Shown: one piece after another, positions 10,233 through 20,444 of the stretch
How positions within the stretch are numbered: the stretch's first letter is position 1
Layout of the letters: every line of letters begins with the position of its first letter
Position numbers and translations under genes: made by a program
Notes under the pieces: model-generated
Seen by the model: the letters and a program-made list of their open reading frames with translations, nothing else
Told to the model about the DNA's origin: nothing
Database searches by the model: none
Assembly: GCA_029242325.1 (NCBI GenBank)
Contig: JAQWUD010000010.1
Location: 166,307 to 230,306, forward strand
DNA length: 64,000 nucleotides
Origin: Luminiphilus sp.
GTDB lineage: Bacteria; Pseudomonadota; Gammaproteobacteria; Pseudomonadales; Halieaceae
Direction of reading: 5' to 3'

Positions 10233-10648
10233 CTCAGGTTGATTTTTACGTACTGCCGCAAAGCGGCAGCTTCACCGTTGGCGAAGCAGTCGGGCGGCTG
10301 GCCGAAAAGGCACTCTCCCGCGGGCATCGCATATTCGTGCATGTCAGCGACGAGCAGCAAGGCCATCACCTGGATTCTGAGCTTTGGACATTCCGGCCGG
10401 AGAGCTTTATCCCCCACGCATTGCTGGGATCAGATACCACCGAGCGCGTTACCATTGGCTGGGATGAACCCCCGCTCGCGGAAAACGACGTGCTCATAAA
10501 CACGACTGCTATCGTGCCCAATTTCTTTTCCCGCTTTCATCGCCTGGCGGAGATCGTGTCTCCCGACGAGGCCGCTTTGGCGGCCTCGCGAGAGGCATGG
10601 CGCTACTACCGCGATCGGGGTTACCCGCTGGCAAAATACGATCTATAA
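10229..10648 (+). CDS. holC: DNA polymerase III chi subunit HolC
   Basis: Chi subunit of the clamp-loader complex that contacts single-stranded-DNA-binding protein during replication. 139 residues; [10 protein letters not shown] at the start and the late [15 protein letters not shown] stretch match the family. The start codon overlaps the pepA stop (ATGA), so translation is likely coupled. Position between pepA and valS is strongly conserved in gammaproteobacteria and backs the call. Confidence 0.93.
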   Translation: MTQVDFYVLPQSGSFTVGEAVGRLAEKALSRGHRIFVHVSDEQQGHHLDSELWTFRPESFIPHALLGSDTTERVTIGWDEPPLAENDVLINTTAIVPNFFSRFHRLAEIVSPDEAALAASREAWRYYRDRGYPLAKYDL

Positions 10649-10686
10649 CCCGTTGCTTCATCGATAAAGGCCGATACCCCGTGACC

Positions 10687-13455
10687 ATGGATAAAACATT
10701 CTCACCCGCTGACATCGAAGCGCATTGGTATAACAAGTGGGAGTCATCAGGATACTTTGCGCCATCAGGGAATGGGCCCGCATTCTGCATTCCTATCCCA
10801 CCACCCAACGTCACCGGCACACTTCATATGGGGCATGGCTTCCAGCAAGCCATTATGGACGCACTAATCCGTTACCACCGCATGCGGGGGCACAACACGT
10901 TGTGGCAGGTAGGCACTGACCACGCGGGCATCGCAACGCAAATGGTGGTCGAGCGCCAACTGGAGTCCGAGGGCACCTCTCGCGAGGCACTTGGACGAGA
11001 GAACTTCGTGAAACGCGTATGGGAGTGGAAGGATCAATCTGGTGGCGCGATTACACAACAGCTCAGACGACTCGGGACTTCCCCCGACTGGCGGCGTGAA
11101 CGTTTCACCATGGACCCTGGTCTATCGGCTGCGGTTCAACGTGTCTTTATCGAGCTCTATGAACAGGGCCTCATCTATCGGGGATCGCGTCTGGTCAACT
11201 GGGATCCACAGTTCCACACCGCCATATCAGACCTCGAAGTCGTTCAAGAAGAAGAGCAAGGATACCTGTGGCATCTTCGCTACCCCCTCAGCAACGGTAA
11301 CGGGCACCTCGTCGTAGCGACTACGCGTCCGGAAACAATGCTTGGCGATACGGCCGTTGCCGTTCACCCGGAGGATTCACGTTATCAGCACCTCATTGGG
11401 CAGACCATCGCGCTTCCGCTCACCGGCCGCATCATTCCCATTATTGCCGATGACTACGTCGACCCGGAATTTGGATCCGGGAGCGTAAAGATAACCCCGG
11501 CGCATGACTTCAACGACTACGCTATGGGTGAGCGGCACCAGCTACCCGTAATCAATATTCTGACGGCCAATGCTGAAATCAACGACGCCGCACCAGAACG
11601 CTTTCAAGGTATGGATCGTTTCGACGCCCGCGTGGCCGTCATTGCCGAACTCGAACAATACGGCTTGGTAGAAAAAATCGAACCGCACACATTGAAGGTT
11701 CCCCGAGGAGATCGTTCTGGCTCGGTTATCGAGCCCTGGCTAACGCCTCAGTGGTATGTCGACGCAAAAAAGCTTGCCGAACCCGCCATAAAAGCTGTCG
11801 AAGACGGCGATATCCAGTTCGTTCCAAGGCAGTGGGAAAATACCTATTTCGCGTGGATGCGAGATATTCAGGACTGGTGTATCAGCCGCCAGCTGTGGTG
11901 GGGGCACCGCATCCCGGCTTGGTATGACCAGGACGGTCATGTTTACGTTGGTTCTAGCGAGGAACAGATCAGAGCCACACACGACCTCGCGGCCTCGACT
12001 GAACTGACGCAGGATGACGACGTTCTCGACACCTGGTTTTCAGCGGCATTGTGGACGTTTTCTACGTTGGGCTGGCCTGAGCAGCATAAAGACCTCGAAA
12101 CCTTCCACCCCGCATCCGTTCTCGTAACCGGGTTCGACATCATCTTCTTTTGGGTCGCCAGAATGATCATGATGTCTCTGCATTTCATGAAAGAAGTGCC
12201 CTTTCACACCGTTTATGTGCATGGCCTCGTTCGTGATGGAGAGGGCCAGAAAATGTCCAAATCCAAAGGGAACGTGCTCGACCCGATTGACCTTATCGAC
12301 GGCATATCGCTGCAAGACCTGATCAACAAACGGACTGCAAACATGATGCAGCCGCAGTTGGCGGCTAAGATTGAAAAAGTAACGGGCAAGCAATTCCCCG
12401 ATGGCATTCCTGGCTATGGCACCGATGCACTGCGCTACACCTTTTACTCTCTTGCCTCAACTGGCAGAGACATTAAATTCGATCTTGGCCGAATGGAGGG
12501 ATACCGCAACTTCTGTAACAAGATCTGGAATGCCGCGCGCTATGTGCTAAGCCATACCGATGGCCATGACCTGAGCGGCGCACCCCACACGCTTTCGTTG
12601 ACAGACCGGTGGATTCAAAGTCGGCTGCAATCTACGCTGAACAGTGTCGATAGCGCCGTCGCAAACTACCGCTTTGACCTTGCTTCTCAAGCACTTTACG
12701 ACTTTATGTGGAATGAATTCTGTGACTGGTATCTAGAACTATCCAAACCCGTTCTTTGGCACAAAGACCATGACACCGCGGCCGCCTGCGGAACGCGCAA
12801 AACCCTGATCGAGGTGCTCGAGCAGGTGCTGCGAATGCTACATCCGTTTATGCCGTTCCTGACAGAGGAGATCTGGCAGAACGTCAGTAGACTCACTGGG
12901 CCGCAATCGGACAGCATTATGCTCGCGCCGTGGCCACGATCAGATCCAGCACTGGACGACCCATCTGCAGAAGCGGAGATTGAATGGCTCAAGGGCGTCA
13001 TCGTTGCAATCAGAACCATCCGCTCAGAGGCCAATATCTCACCGGCTACCGAGCTAAAGCTCTACTTAGCCAAGACCACTTTAGAGGACCGCGCGCGCAT
13101 CAAAGACAATGCCGCATACTTGTCCAAATTGGCAAAAGTGGGTGAGGTCAAGGTTTTGGAGGCAGGAGAATTGCCCCCCCCTAGTCTGATGGCTTTGTAT
13201 GGAGAGCTTGAAATCAGAGTGCCCATGGCCGGCGTGGTGGACATTGAGTCGGAACTATCGAGACTGGAAAAAGAGCTCAGCAGACTGGCTTCAGAGATCA
13301 CGCGACTCGACAAAAAGCTGGGGAACGAAGCCTTTATCAAAAAAGCGCCAGCGGAGGTGGTGAGCGCCGAAAGGGGGAAACTTCAACAGGCTTCCCTTTC
13401 CCTGAAGACCCTTGAACAGCAACGCGCCCAGATTGAGGAGTTGCGTTCCGGTTAA
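10687..13455 (+). CDS. valS: Valyl-tRNA synthetase
   Basis: Class Ia aminoacyl-tRNA synthetase charging tRNA-Val, with editing domain. The HIGH-type motif appears in [15 protein letters not shown] and the KMSKS motif in [14 protein letters not shown]; the editing (CP1) domain includes [19 protein letters not shown]. The C-terminal arm is the expected coiled coil ([18 protein letters not shown]). I take the ATG at 10687 ([15 protein letters not shown]); a GTG lies two codons earlier at 10681. The open frame further upstream overlaps holC and is not conserved. 922 aa. Confidence 0.96.
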   Translation: MDKTFSPADIEAHWYNKWESSGYFAPSGNGPAFCIPIPPPNVTGTLHMGHGFQQAIMDALIRYHRMRGHNTLWQVGTDHAGIATQMVVERQLESEGTSREALGRENFVKRVWEWKDQSGGAITQQLRRLGTSPDWRRERFTMDPGLSAAVQRVFIELYEQGLIYRGSRLVNWDPQFHTAISDLEVVQEEEQGYLWHLRYPLSNGNGHLVVATTRPETMLGDTAVAVHPEDSRYQHLIGQTIALPLTGRIIPIIADDYVDPEFGSGSVKITPAHDFNDYAMGERHQLPVINILTANAEINDAAPERFQGMDRFDARVAVIAELEQYGLVEKIEPHTLKVPRGDRSGSVIEPWLTPQWYVDAKKLAEPAIKAVEDGDIQFVPRQWENTYFAWMRDIQDWCISRQLWWGHRIPAWYDQDGHVYVGSSEEQIRATHDLAASTELTQDDDVLDTWFSAALWTFSTLGWPEQHKDLETFHPASVLVTGFDIIFFWVARMIMMSLHFMKEVPFHTVYVHGLVRDGEGQKMSKSKGNVLDPIDLIDGISLQDLINKRTANMMQPQLAAKIEKVTGKQFPDGIPGYGTDALRYTFYSLASTGRDIKFDLGRMEGYRNFCNKIWNAARYVLSHTDGHDLSGAPHTLSLTDRWIQSRLQSTLNSVDSAVANYRFDLASQALYDFMWNEFCDWYLELSKPVLWHKDHDTAAACGTRKTLIEVLEQVLRMLHPFMPFLTEEIWQNVSRLTGPQSDSIMLAPWPRSDPALDDPSAEAEIEWLKGVIVAIRTIRSEANISPATELKLYLAKTTLEDRARIKDNAAYLSKLAKVGEVKVLEAGELPPPSLMALYGELEIRVPMAGVVDIESELSRLEKELSRLASEITRLDKKLGNEAFIKKAPAEVVSAERGKLQQASLSLKTLEQQRAQIEELRSG

Positions 13456-13506
13456 AGCCCTGATAAGACTACGTATGTAAATAACTCGAACGCGGTGGAG
13501 TCAGGC

Positions 13507-13719
13507 ATGTCAGACCGCCATGTTGGAACCGTAAAATGGTTCAATAACGCAAAGGGGTTCGGTTTTATTACCATGGCCGATAAGCCCGACGATGTTTTCG
13601 TGCACTTTCGGGCCATTCAGGGTGACGGTTATCGAAGCCTGAATGAGGGAGATGAAGTAGAGTTCTCTCTGGTCGAGGGTCCAAAGGGCTTGCAGGCAGA
13701 AGAAGTCCTAAAACGCTGA
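13507..13719 (+). CDS. Cold-shock domain protein
   Basis: A 70-residue CspA-family single-domain RNA/DNA chaperone. RNP1 is KGFGFI and RNP2 is VFVHF, both intact, preceded by [12 protein letters not shown] at 13507 is preferred because GGTGGAG sits 6 bases upstream; an in-frame GTG at 13495 would overlap that site. It lies 51 bases after valS and could be read through from it, but a separate promoter is as likely. Which csp paralogue it is (cold-induced or stationary phase) cannot be told from sequence alone. Confidence 0.92.
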   Translation: MSDRHVGTVKWFNNAKGFGFITMADKPDDVFVHFRAIQGDGYRSLNEGDEVEFSLVEGPKGLQAEEVLKR

Positions 13720-13776
13720 TACACAGCCCTTTGCAGGTTTGCTAAGCTCGCGCTCTTTTTGAATGCGAGACTCACT

Positions 13777-14457
13777 ATGGCGTCCCGAACCCCCTCGTCA
13801 AAATCAAGTCCCAGCAAAAATGCCAGAAAACTAAAATCTTCGGCCGCAGATAAAAAATTGCGCCGATTCAGGGGAGTCGTTATGCCCTACTCGGGTCATC
13901 CGAGTGTTCGAGCCGTCAAGCGGGCTGGGCACGAGCCCAGCATCCACGGGACCAAGCTGTGGAAGTCAAGCTGTCTCATCATTGACTATTTAAAGAAAAA
14001 CCCGCCCAAGCGAACCCAGCACGTACTAGATGCGGGGTGCGGCTGGGGGGTAACCGGCATCTGGTGCGCCAAGCAATGGGGTTCGAAAATCACATCAATG
14101 GATGCAGATCCAGCGGTGTTCCCCTACCTCGATGCAGTGGCGGCATTGAATGGCGTCTCGACGCAGGCTTGGGTGCAAGGCTTCGAGAAAGTGCGCAAGA
14201 AAGACCTTGAGAATATCGACGTCTTGGTGGGAGGCGATATCTGCTTCTGGGATGAACTGGTAAAACCGGTTGGCAAAATGATCGATCGCGCCATCGACGC
14301 GGGCGTGGGAACCATAGTGATAGGCGACCCCGAACGCCCTACCTTTCATGAAATGGCCGAGCGCGCGCTCAAAAAACATGGGGGTGAACTACTGGACTGG
14401 CGCTTGGGTGGTAGCGTGAAGGCAACTGGAGCGCTACTGGTCATCCACAATGACTGA
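13777..14457 (+). CDS. Class I SAM-dependent methyltransferase (METTL-like)
   Basis: A 226-residue protein with a Ser/Lys-rich, probably disordered N-terminal 30 residues followed by a Rossmann-fold methyltransferase. Motif I is VLDAGCGWGVTGI and the acidic end of strand 2 is SMDADP. The layout (IHGTKLWKSSCLIIDYL before motif I, then VLVGGDICFWDELV) resembles the lysine/protein methyltransferase group that includes METTL20/NNT1-like enzymes; the substrate is not identifiable. The ATG at 13777 is preferred to an upstream TTG at 13759. The stop abuts the convergent gene's stop. Confidence 0.75.
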   Translation: MASRTPSSKSSPSKNARKLKSSAADKKLRRFRGVVMPYSGHPSVRAVKRAGHEPSIHGTKLWKSSCLIIDYLKKNPPKRTQHVLDAGCGWGVTGIWCAKQWGSKITSMDADPAVFPYLDAVAALNGVSTQAWVQGFEKVRKKDLENIDVLVGGDICFWDELVKPVGKMIDRAIDAGVGTIVIGDPERPTFHEMAERALKKHGGELLDWRLGGSVKATGALLVIHND

Positions 14458-15663
14458 CTAATCGAAAAATACTAACTTTAGCTCTAGCCGCTCCGTTTCA
14501 TTGGTCTCTTCACAATTGGCCAGCGCTGGACGAAAGAGCGTGTTCCGCATCGCCCGCCGCAACCGACCCGGGCGCTCCTGCGTCTCCTCCACCCATTGCG
14601 CATCACGCGCCTGACCGCGCTCGTTGACAGCCAGGGATACGTACCCAACTTGTGCGGCAGGCTGAAAGGCCTGCCACCGCTTGATCGGCGGGTATTCCGG
14701 CAAAGGTGCAGGGTACGAGAAGCGCGCGGGGCGCAGCCGACAGGCTTCACGGTAAAACTCCATAGCCTGGGAACGTTTGCGATAGAACCAGTACCAGTCT
14801 GCCATCGCCGATAAGGCATCGTGATCATTGGGCGCAACCGCTACCAATCTTGAGAAGTTCTTTTCGCCCTGTCGAAACAGGCGACGCTGAAGTGCCTCTA
14901 AGCGCGGCTCTCTGCCCATGAATTGCCACTCGGGGTCGGTATATCGCGGTTCGAAACGAGCATCATCAACAAACACGTCCAGCTTATACTCTAGAACATA
15001 ATAAAACTGCCCCAAGCGAAAGGAGAGCGGCTCACACCACCCCGCCTGTACCGACGACGACTCACACACGGCATCGGTCATCGCCTCAAAACGATCGTGA
15101 AATACCAGTATCTCATTGCCTCTCCCCGCCCAAGACACACCCATCAAGGCATCCAAAGTGGCATCGAAAAACTGCGCTGCCGCCTGCAATTCGGCTGCAT
15201 CAAAAGGCGGCAGCCCCGACCCCATTAGCCGCAGTTGATATGCCGCCCGCTCCTCGAATCCCTGACGGTCACCGGACAACAGGTAAAGGTCTAGCAAACC
15301 GCGGAGAATGGGCAGTTGCTGATCGCCATACAGGCCGTTATTGATGCGTGCGTTGTGCAAGGCTTTGTCATACAGGCTCGCGGCTAAGTCGAATTTTTCG
15401 GCTCTGACGGCGAGCGAGGCAACATCGATTGTCTGTGCGGCCAAGCCTGGATGATAAGGGCCCAGCTGTCGCTCCAGATCACGCAGAGCCAGTTGCGCCT
15501 CATCAAGCGCAACCGGCAACGGCTCTGCCTCTTCCGACAAGGGCTGGGCAGGCTGGGGAGCCTCGTCGGCGTAACCCAACTCTAGCCCAAACGGCATGGG
15601 CGTATCACCCCAAGCAGGTGCTGAAAGACAGCTCAAAAAAAACAACAGATACTGCAAGGACAT
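14458..15663 (-). CDS. Exported TPR-like protein with TonB-C-like end
   Basis: A 401-residue exported protein from ATG 15663, whose first 19 or so residues (LQYLLFFLSCLSAPAWG) form a signal peptide. The middle has helical repeats that look like TPR units (SLYDKALHNARINNGLYG; NDHDALSAMADWYWFYRKRS). The last 90 residues resemble a TonB C-terminal domain: GYVSLAVNERGQARDAQWV then AMRNTLFRPAL, but with no N-terminal anchor or Pro-rich spacer. Role unknown; an envelope scaffold is a guess. An open frame continues upstream to 15777 but passes through an intrinsic terminator and is unlikely to be translated. Confidence 0.65.
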   Translation of the reverse strand: MSLQYLLFFLSCLSAPAWGDTPMPFGLELGYADEAPQPAQPLSEEAEPLPVALDEAQLALRDLERQLGPYHPGLAAQTIDVASLAVRAEKFDLAASLYDKALHNARINNGLYGDQQLPILRGLLDLYLLSGDRQGFEERAAYQLRLMGSGLPPFDAAELQAAAQFFDATLDALMGVSWAGRGNEILVFHDRFEAMTDAVCESSSVQAGWCEPLSFRLGQFYYVLEYKLDVFVDDARFEPRYTDPEWQFMGREPRLEALQRRLFRQGEKNFSRLVAVAPNDHDALSAMADWYWFYRKRSQAMEFYREACRLRPARFSYPAPLPEYPPIKRWQAFQPAAQVGYVSLAVNERGQARDAQWVEETQERPGRLRRAMRNTLFRPALANCEETNETERLELKLVFFD

Positions 15664-15700
15664 CGGCCCCAGATAGAAGTGTGAAGCAAGAATATAACGC

Positions 15701-15726
15701 AAAAAAACCCGCCTCGGAGAGGCGGG
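15701..15726 (-). terminator. Intrinsic terminator on the minus strand
   Basis: Perfect 8-bp stem (CCCGCCTC at 15708-15715 with GAGGCGGG at 15719-15726), 3-base loop, and seven consecutive A on the plus strand at 15701-15707, which is a seven-T tract for a leftward transcript. It therefore stops transcription coming from the right, yet it lies 38 bases before the start of the TPR/TonB-C gene on the same strand. Either it ends a separate small RNA or it acts as an attenuator in that gene's leader. On the plus strand no T-run directly follows the stem. Confidence 0.85.
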
Positions 15727-15800
15727 CAAAAGCTTTTTCGGACTCAGGGAGCGCAGCGTTCTGAAGCGAGAGAACACAACGTCGGTTATCAGAACCGAAG
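15701..15800 (-). ncRNA. Candidate small structured RNA or attenuator leader
   Basis: Between the LysR gene and the minus-strand TPR gene three stem-loops follow each other on the minus strand: TCGGTT/AACCGA (15782-15798, 5-base loop), GTTCT/AGAAC (15758-15775, 8-base loop), and the GC-rich terminator at 15708-15726 with a seven-T tail. No convincing protein starts in this interval. Upstream on the minus strand a TATGAT hexamer (near 15848-15853) could be a -10 box, with a poor -35. This fits a roughly 100-nt sRNA or a leader that can terminate before the downstream gene. I do not recognise a known RNA family. Confidence 0.45.
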
Positions 15801-15879
15801 GGCATGTTGTACTAGCTAAATCATTACCGCTAATGTATTTTTGTGATCATACGCAGTCCCTGATGTTATAAGGCAAAAA

Positions 15880-16821
15880 GTGAACCTCAACCGCCTAGCA
15901 AGAATTGACCTTAACCTGCTGGTTTCGCTGCATATCTTACTAGAAGAAGGCAGCGTGTCCCGTGCGGCTGATCGCTTGTCTATCACACAGCCCGCGATGT
16001 CAAAAACACTAGGCAGACTCCGCGAAACATTTGGGGACCCCCTGTTTGTCCGCAGTAAGCGGGGCATACAACCCACTCCAAGGGCTCTGAGTCTCGTTGC
16101 CGAACTCAAAAGTGTTCTCGGGCAAATAGATGGCCTACTCGATGTAGGTGAATTTTCTCCTCTTGAGTATCGCGGAGAGATCACTCTGGCTATTTCAGAA
16201 TACGTGGGGTTCACCTTGTTACCACCGCTACTTGCGCGACTGCAATCAAGCGCACCGCGCCTCCGACTGCGCACAATTACACGGGCAGAGAGACAACTAG
16301 ACAAGCTAGCAAACGGGGAACTGGATTTCGCCATTCAGATCCAGCGTGAGGAATACGCTGCCGAATTTTCAGTTTCACCGCTTGCCGCGTCACCACTGGC
16401 GATCTTTGTGAGACAGCAGCACCCCCTGGTAGAGCAGACGCCGACCCGCGAACTCATGCGGCAGTACCCCCAGGTGGCGCTGTATGTCGCGGACCGGGAA
16501 GAACTGATTGGCGGAGAAATGATGGCAAGAGGGCTATTCGAAAGTGATCGGGGAATCCTCGAAACATCTCACTTACTCACCGCGTTTGAGATACTGCGCG
16601 AAACAGACTACCTGCTGATTTGTCCTGCCTATCTGGCCCGTAACGAGGGCGCCACCCGCGATATAGCGGCTCTGACGCTGCCGCCGGATATGACGTTTAA
16701 CGTCCAGTATTCGCTGATTGCCCATAAGAGGACCGAGCTTTCTCCGGTGCACCAGTGGCTGTGGCAGGAAATCATTGAGACGGTCCAATCAATGCGCTTC
16801 CGCATCGTCCACAGGGGATGA
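15880..16821 (+). CDS. LysR-family transcriptional regulator
   Basis: A 313-residue LTTR: N-terminal winged helix-turn-helix (about residues 8-66, with GSVSRAADRLSITQPAMSKTLGRLR) and C-terminal periplasmic-binding-like effector domain starting near residue 95. The GTG at 15880 is preceded by TAAGG. The RIDLNLLVSLHILLEEGSVS opening is typical of the NodD/LeuO/NahR-like branch. Its target is unknown; it is divergent from the candidate RNA/TPR gene and just upstream of tatD, with which it has only 63 bases of spacing. Confidence 0.9.
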   Translation: MNLNRLARIDLNLLVSLHILLEEGSVSRAADRLSITQPAMSKTLGRLRETFGDPLFVRSKRGIQPTPRALSLVAELKSVLGQIDGLLDVGEFSPLEYRGEITLAISEYVGFTLLPPLLARLQSSAPRLRLRTITRAERQLDKLANGELDFAIQIQREEYAAEFSVSPLAASPLAIFVRQQHPLVEQTPTRELMRQYPQVALYVADREELIGGEMMARGLFESDRGILETSHLLTAFEILRETDYLLICPAYLARNEGATRDIAALTLPPDMTFNVQYSLIAHKRTELSPVHQWLWQEIIETVQSMRFRIVHRG

Positions 16822-16884
16822 TTGCGGTTGCCGGCTGATCGCTCAATTGTGCGATACTTCGCGCCCCCGAGAAGTGGCAATCTC

Positions 16885-17688
16885 ATGAGCCAAAGCACAG
16901 ACAACGCGATCCCCCGCTTCGAGACGCCCATAGTCGAGACGCACTGCCATCTCGACTACCTTGACGACGAGGGTCTGCACGAGACACTTGACGCCGCGCG
17001 CGTCAGCGGTGTTGAGCGCATCGTCACGATCGCGGTATCTCACAGTAATCTCGACACTGTTCGCCAAATCGCCTCGGAACATAAGCAGGTGTGGTGCACA
17101 CAGGGCATACACCCTCACGAGGCAAACGACTGGAACAGTGAAGTAGGAGCGCAAATTGCCGCGGGATGCAGCGACAACCGCACGGTGGCAGTAGGCGAAA
17201 TCGGGCTGGACTATTATTACGACCACGCCGATCGCCGCGCACAGGCCGCCGCTTTTGATGCGCAATTGGCCATCGCTGCCGAGCAGGACCTGCCTGTCGT
17301 CATCCACACGCGAGATGCCGATGCGGATACCCGCGCCGTTTTGGCCAATCATAGCCGCGCATTACACCGGAAGGGGGTTATACACAGCTTTACCAGCTCT
17401 CTGGAACTAGCTGAATTTTGCCTCGACGAGGGGTTTGTGCTCGGATTTAATGGTATCACCACCTTTGCCAATGCAGACAATGTGCGCGCCGTGGTCGCGG
17501 CGACTCCGGCGGATAAAATTGTGCTGGAGACCGACGCGCCCTACCTCACACCCGCGCCATTCAGGGGGCGGCCCAATGCACCTCGTTATCTACCCGTCAT
17601 TGCCGCAAGAATCGCTGACATCAAGTCGCTCGAAATCGAGTCTTTTTTGAAGTTAGTGCGCCAAACCAGCCACCAGCTCTTTTTTTAA
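16885..17688 (+). CDS. tatD: TatD-family metal-dependent hydrolase
   Basis: TIM-barrel nuclease of the TatD family, with 3'-5' exonuclease activity in studied members. Metal ligands can be read as THCHLD, GEIGLDYYYD, VIHTRDAD, GVIHSF and ETDAPYL. The ATG at 16885 (MSQSTDNAIPRF) is chosen since upstream codons are not conserved; 267 aa is normal. It lies one base upstream of rapA, so the two are co-transcribed and perhaps coupled. Assignment to a specific TatD paralogue (TatD, YcfH, YjjV) is not certain. Confidence 0.88.
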   Translation: MSQSTDNAIPRFETPIVETHCHLDYLDDEGLHETLDAARVSGVERIVTIAVSHSNLDTVRQIASEHKQVWCTQGIHPHEANDWNSEVGAQIAAGCSDNRTVAVGEIGLDYYYDHADRRAQAAAFDAQLAIAAEQDLPVVIHTRDADADTRAVLANHSRALHRKGVIHSFTSSLELAEFCLDEGFVLGFNGITTFANADNVRAVVAATPADKIVLETDAPYLTPAPFRGRPNAPRYLPVIAARIADIKSLEIESFLKLVRQTSHQLFF

Positions 17689-17689
17689 C

Positions 17690-20440
17690 ATGAATGATAC
17701 CTTTCTGCCCGGCCAGCGCTGGGTGAGTCATGCTGATAGCTCGCTTGGGCTGGGGATTGTTACCCAAGCCGACGAACGCCGCGTCACACTGCACTTCCCC
17801 GCGGTGGAGGAGGAGCGCGTGTATGCGACGGATCGCGCCCCTCTCACCCGCCTGCTTCTAAAAGCAGGAGACCGCTTGATTCGACTCGATGGCCATGAAT
17901 ACACGGTAAACTTCGTCAGCGAGCACGCCGGCGTGGTCACTTACGAAGCCGAGGACGCCAGCGGCGCGCCTCACAAGATCACCGAGACAGAACTCGACGC
18001 CCACATTGAGCTGAACACGCCCATCGAACGCCTGCTGAACAATCAGCTCAGCAAAGCGGGTGATTTTGATCTTCGGCGAACTACTCTGGCGCATACCGCC
18101 TCGGCCGAGGGCTTTGGGCTCGGCGGCTTGCTTGGACCGCGTACCGCTCTACTCTCACATCAGCTCTTCGTTGCGGCTAGCGTTGGCATGAGATCAGCGC
18201 CTCGCGTTCTGCTGGCGGACGAAGTGGGGCTGGGCAAAACGATTGAAGCAGGCTTGATTCTGAGCCAGCAGCTACTGCGCCAACGCGTTGAGCGCGTATT
18301 GATTCTGACGCCTGAAACACTCACTCATCAGTGGCTGGTCGAGATGCAGCGGCGCTTCCATTTCACATTTTCGCTCCTCAACAAGGCGCGCCTCGAAGAG
18401 ACGGATCCCGTTGAGGAATACGCGGACAATGCGCTGATCATCTCTCCTACGCAGCTCTTCGCCGACGACCCGGATCTCGCAGAGGTTGTTACTCAACTCC
18501 CGTGGGACATGGTTATCATCGACGAGGCACACCACCTCAGCGGCCTCAGTGAACCCAGATCTCCACTCGGCGCGTTTGCCCATAAACTTGCCAGCACCAC
18601 GCGCGGGCTGCTGCTGCTGACGGCCACACCCGAACAAGCTGGCCTGAAAAACCACTTCGAACGGCTACAACTCATCGACCCGGACCGTTTCCCCGATTTT
18701 GAGCAATTCCGCACGGAGCAAGAACAATTTACGCTCTGGAACGCCATTATTGAACAGATCGAGGACGGCCTCAGCCCTGATCTGCCCGATGGAATTGACG
18801 CCTCAGCTGATACAGACACCCAAATTCAGCAGATGCTGGATCGCTATGGCACCGGCCGCGTGCTCTACCGAAATTCAAGGCGTTCTATTGCTGGTTTCCC
18901 CAAACGCCATCTCCACGAGTACCCGCTGACCTTGCCCACGCTCTATGGCATGCAGAAAAATATCCTGCACCCAGAGCTAGGGCAACCAGAGGCGCTGTGG
19001 ATCAAAGAGGATCCCCGCGTCTCGTGGCTGGAAGACACACTGAAGCAACTCAGACCGGAAAAAGCACTGGTCATCTGCGCCCACAAGGAAACGGCGCTGG
19101 CTATTGAACACCACTTGCATCTCAAGGCAGGTATTCGCTGTGCAGCCTTCCACGAAGCGCTCAGCCTCATAGAACGTGATCGAGCCGCCGCGTACTTCGC
19201 CGAGGAAATCAGCGGCGCGCAGGCACTGATCTGCTCTGAGATTGGTAGCGAAGGCCGTAACTTCCAATTCGCCAAGCATCTGATCTGCTTTGACCTACCG
19301 GCACACCCCGATCTTCTAGAACAACGCATCGGGAGGCTAGACAGAATCGGGCAGGGCACTGACATTCATATCCACGTCCCGTATCTCGAGGATTCCGCGC
19401 AGACTGCGCTTTTTAAATGGTTACATGAGGGGCTCGATGCTTTTTCGACCACCTGCTCCATGGGCCACCAGATCTTTACAGAGTTCGAGACAGTGCTAGA
19501 CGCGGCCATGCGCGGCGAACAGAGCCTGGCGCCGCTTCTGTCAGAAACACGCTCAAGGCGAACTCAACTTACCCTTGAAACTGAGCGGGGCCGAGATCGA
19601 CTCCTCGACCGGCATTCTCATGACACGTCAAGAGGCGCGCAGATTATTGCATCACTTGAGGAACGTGAATCCTCGGCCACCCTATATGATTTCACAGAGT
19701 ATCTGTTTGATCGCATGGGTATCGAGCAGGAATATCTCGATGAGAATCTCAGCCTGATCAGGCCGACAGAAAATCTCATTACCGGACAACTGCCCGGTCT
19801 TGATGAAGATGGCGTCACTGCAACGTACGATCGGGAAACGGCGCTGAGCAGGGACGACGTCATGTTTCTAACCTGGGAGCATCCCGTAGTCGTTGAATCG
19901 ATGGCGGCACTGCTGGGTAGCGACATTGGCAAAGCCAGCTTTGGCACCTTCTCTCACCGCGGCGTTCCTGCGGGCACTGTGTTGCTGGAAGCCCTCTATC
20001 GCATTGAATGTCTGGCGCCCCGCCACCTTGAAATCGGACAGTTCTTGAACCAGACGCCGCTGAGAATGTTGCTCACAAAAGAGGGAAAAGACGTCGGCGA
20101 TAAACTAACAGCCGCTTTTTTAAGTAGCGCGCTCAACTCTGTGCCGGGTGCCACCAGCGCCGCCGCTCTCAGCAAACTCAGACCTATTCTCGAACCCCTT
20201 TTTAGCACGATGGAGCAACTTTCCGTGCGTGAAACTGAAGGGCGATGGCAGAAAGCCCTCGCCAGCGCAGAGGCCTTTTTTGAATCTGAGGGCAGCCGTT
20301 TGTCCTACCTTAAATCGATTAACCCGACGATCTCAGATAGTGATATTGCAGAAGCGCAGAGGCAACGAGATGCCTGCATCCACGCCTTGCAACAAAGCAA
20401 GCCGGTATTAGAAGGGTTGCGAGTCTGTGTCGCGGTGTAA
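17690..20440 (+). CDS. rapA: RNA polymerase-associated ATPase RapA
   Basis: SWI2/SNF2-type translocase that binds core RNA polymerase and promotes its recycling. N-terminal Tudor-like part starts with FLPGQRWVSHADSSLGLG; the ATPase follows with Walker A DEVGLGKT, DEAHH box and TATPEQ motif; helicase C segment includes SEIGSEGRNFQFAKHLICFD and QRIGRLDRIGQ. 916 aa against 968 in E. coli, normal for the wider family. Starts one base after tatD. Convergent with the DUF3604 gene, with just 4 bases between stops and no terminator visible. Confidence 0.95.
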   Translation: MNDTFLPGQRWVSHADSSLGLGIVTQADERRVTLHFPAVEEERVYATDRAPLTRLLLKAGDRLIRLDGHEYTVNFVSEHAGVVTYEAEDASGAPHKITETELDAHIELNTPIERLLNNQLSKAGDFDLRRTTLAHTASAEGFGLGGLLGPRTALLSHQLFVAASVGMRSAPRVLLADEVGLGKTIEAGLILSQQLLRQRVERVLILTPETLTHQWLVEMQRRFHFTFSLLNKARLEETDPVEEYADNALIISPTQLFADDPDLAEVVTQLPWDMVIIDEAHHLSGLSEPRSPLGAFAHKLASTTRGLLLLTATPEQAGLKNHFERLQLIDPDRFPDFEQFRTEQEQFTLWNAIIEQIEDGLSPDLPDGIDASADTDTQIQQMLDRYGTGRVLYRNSRRSIAGFPKRHLHEYPLTLPTLYGMQKNILHPELGQPEALWIKEDPRVSWLEDTLKQLRPEKALVICAHKETALAIEHHLHLKAGIRCAAFHEALSLIERDRAAAYFAEEISGAQALICSEIGSEGRNFQFAKHLICFDLPAHPDLLEQRIGRLDRIGQGTDIHIHVPYLEDSAQTALFKWLHEGLDAFSTTCSMGHQIFTEFETVLDAAMRGEQSLAPLLSETRSRRTQLTLETERGRDRLLDRHSHDTSRGAQIIASLEERESSATLYDFTEYLFDRMGIEQEYLDENLSLIRPTENLITGQLPGLDEDGVTATYDRETALSRDDVMFLTWEHPVVVESMAALLGSDIGKASFGTFSHRGVPAGTVLLEALYRIECLAPRHLEIGQFLNQTPLRMLLTKEGKDVGDKLTAAFLSSALNSVPGATSAAALSKLRPILEPLFSTMEQLSVRETEGRWQKALASAEAFFESEGSRLSYLKSINPTISDSDIAEAQRQRDACIHALQQSKPVLEGLRVCVAV

Positions 20441-20444
20441 GAGT

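Noticed and set aside
15664..15777. N-terminal extension of the TPR/TonB-C gene
   Set aside because: The open frame passes through a perfect intrinsic terminator, is rich in Arg/Ser, and would hide a clear signal peptide that begins at 15663.
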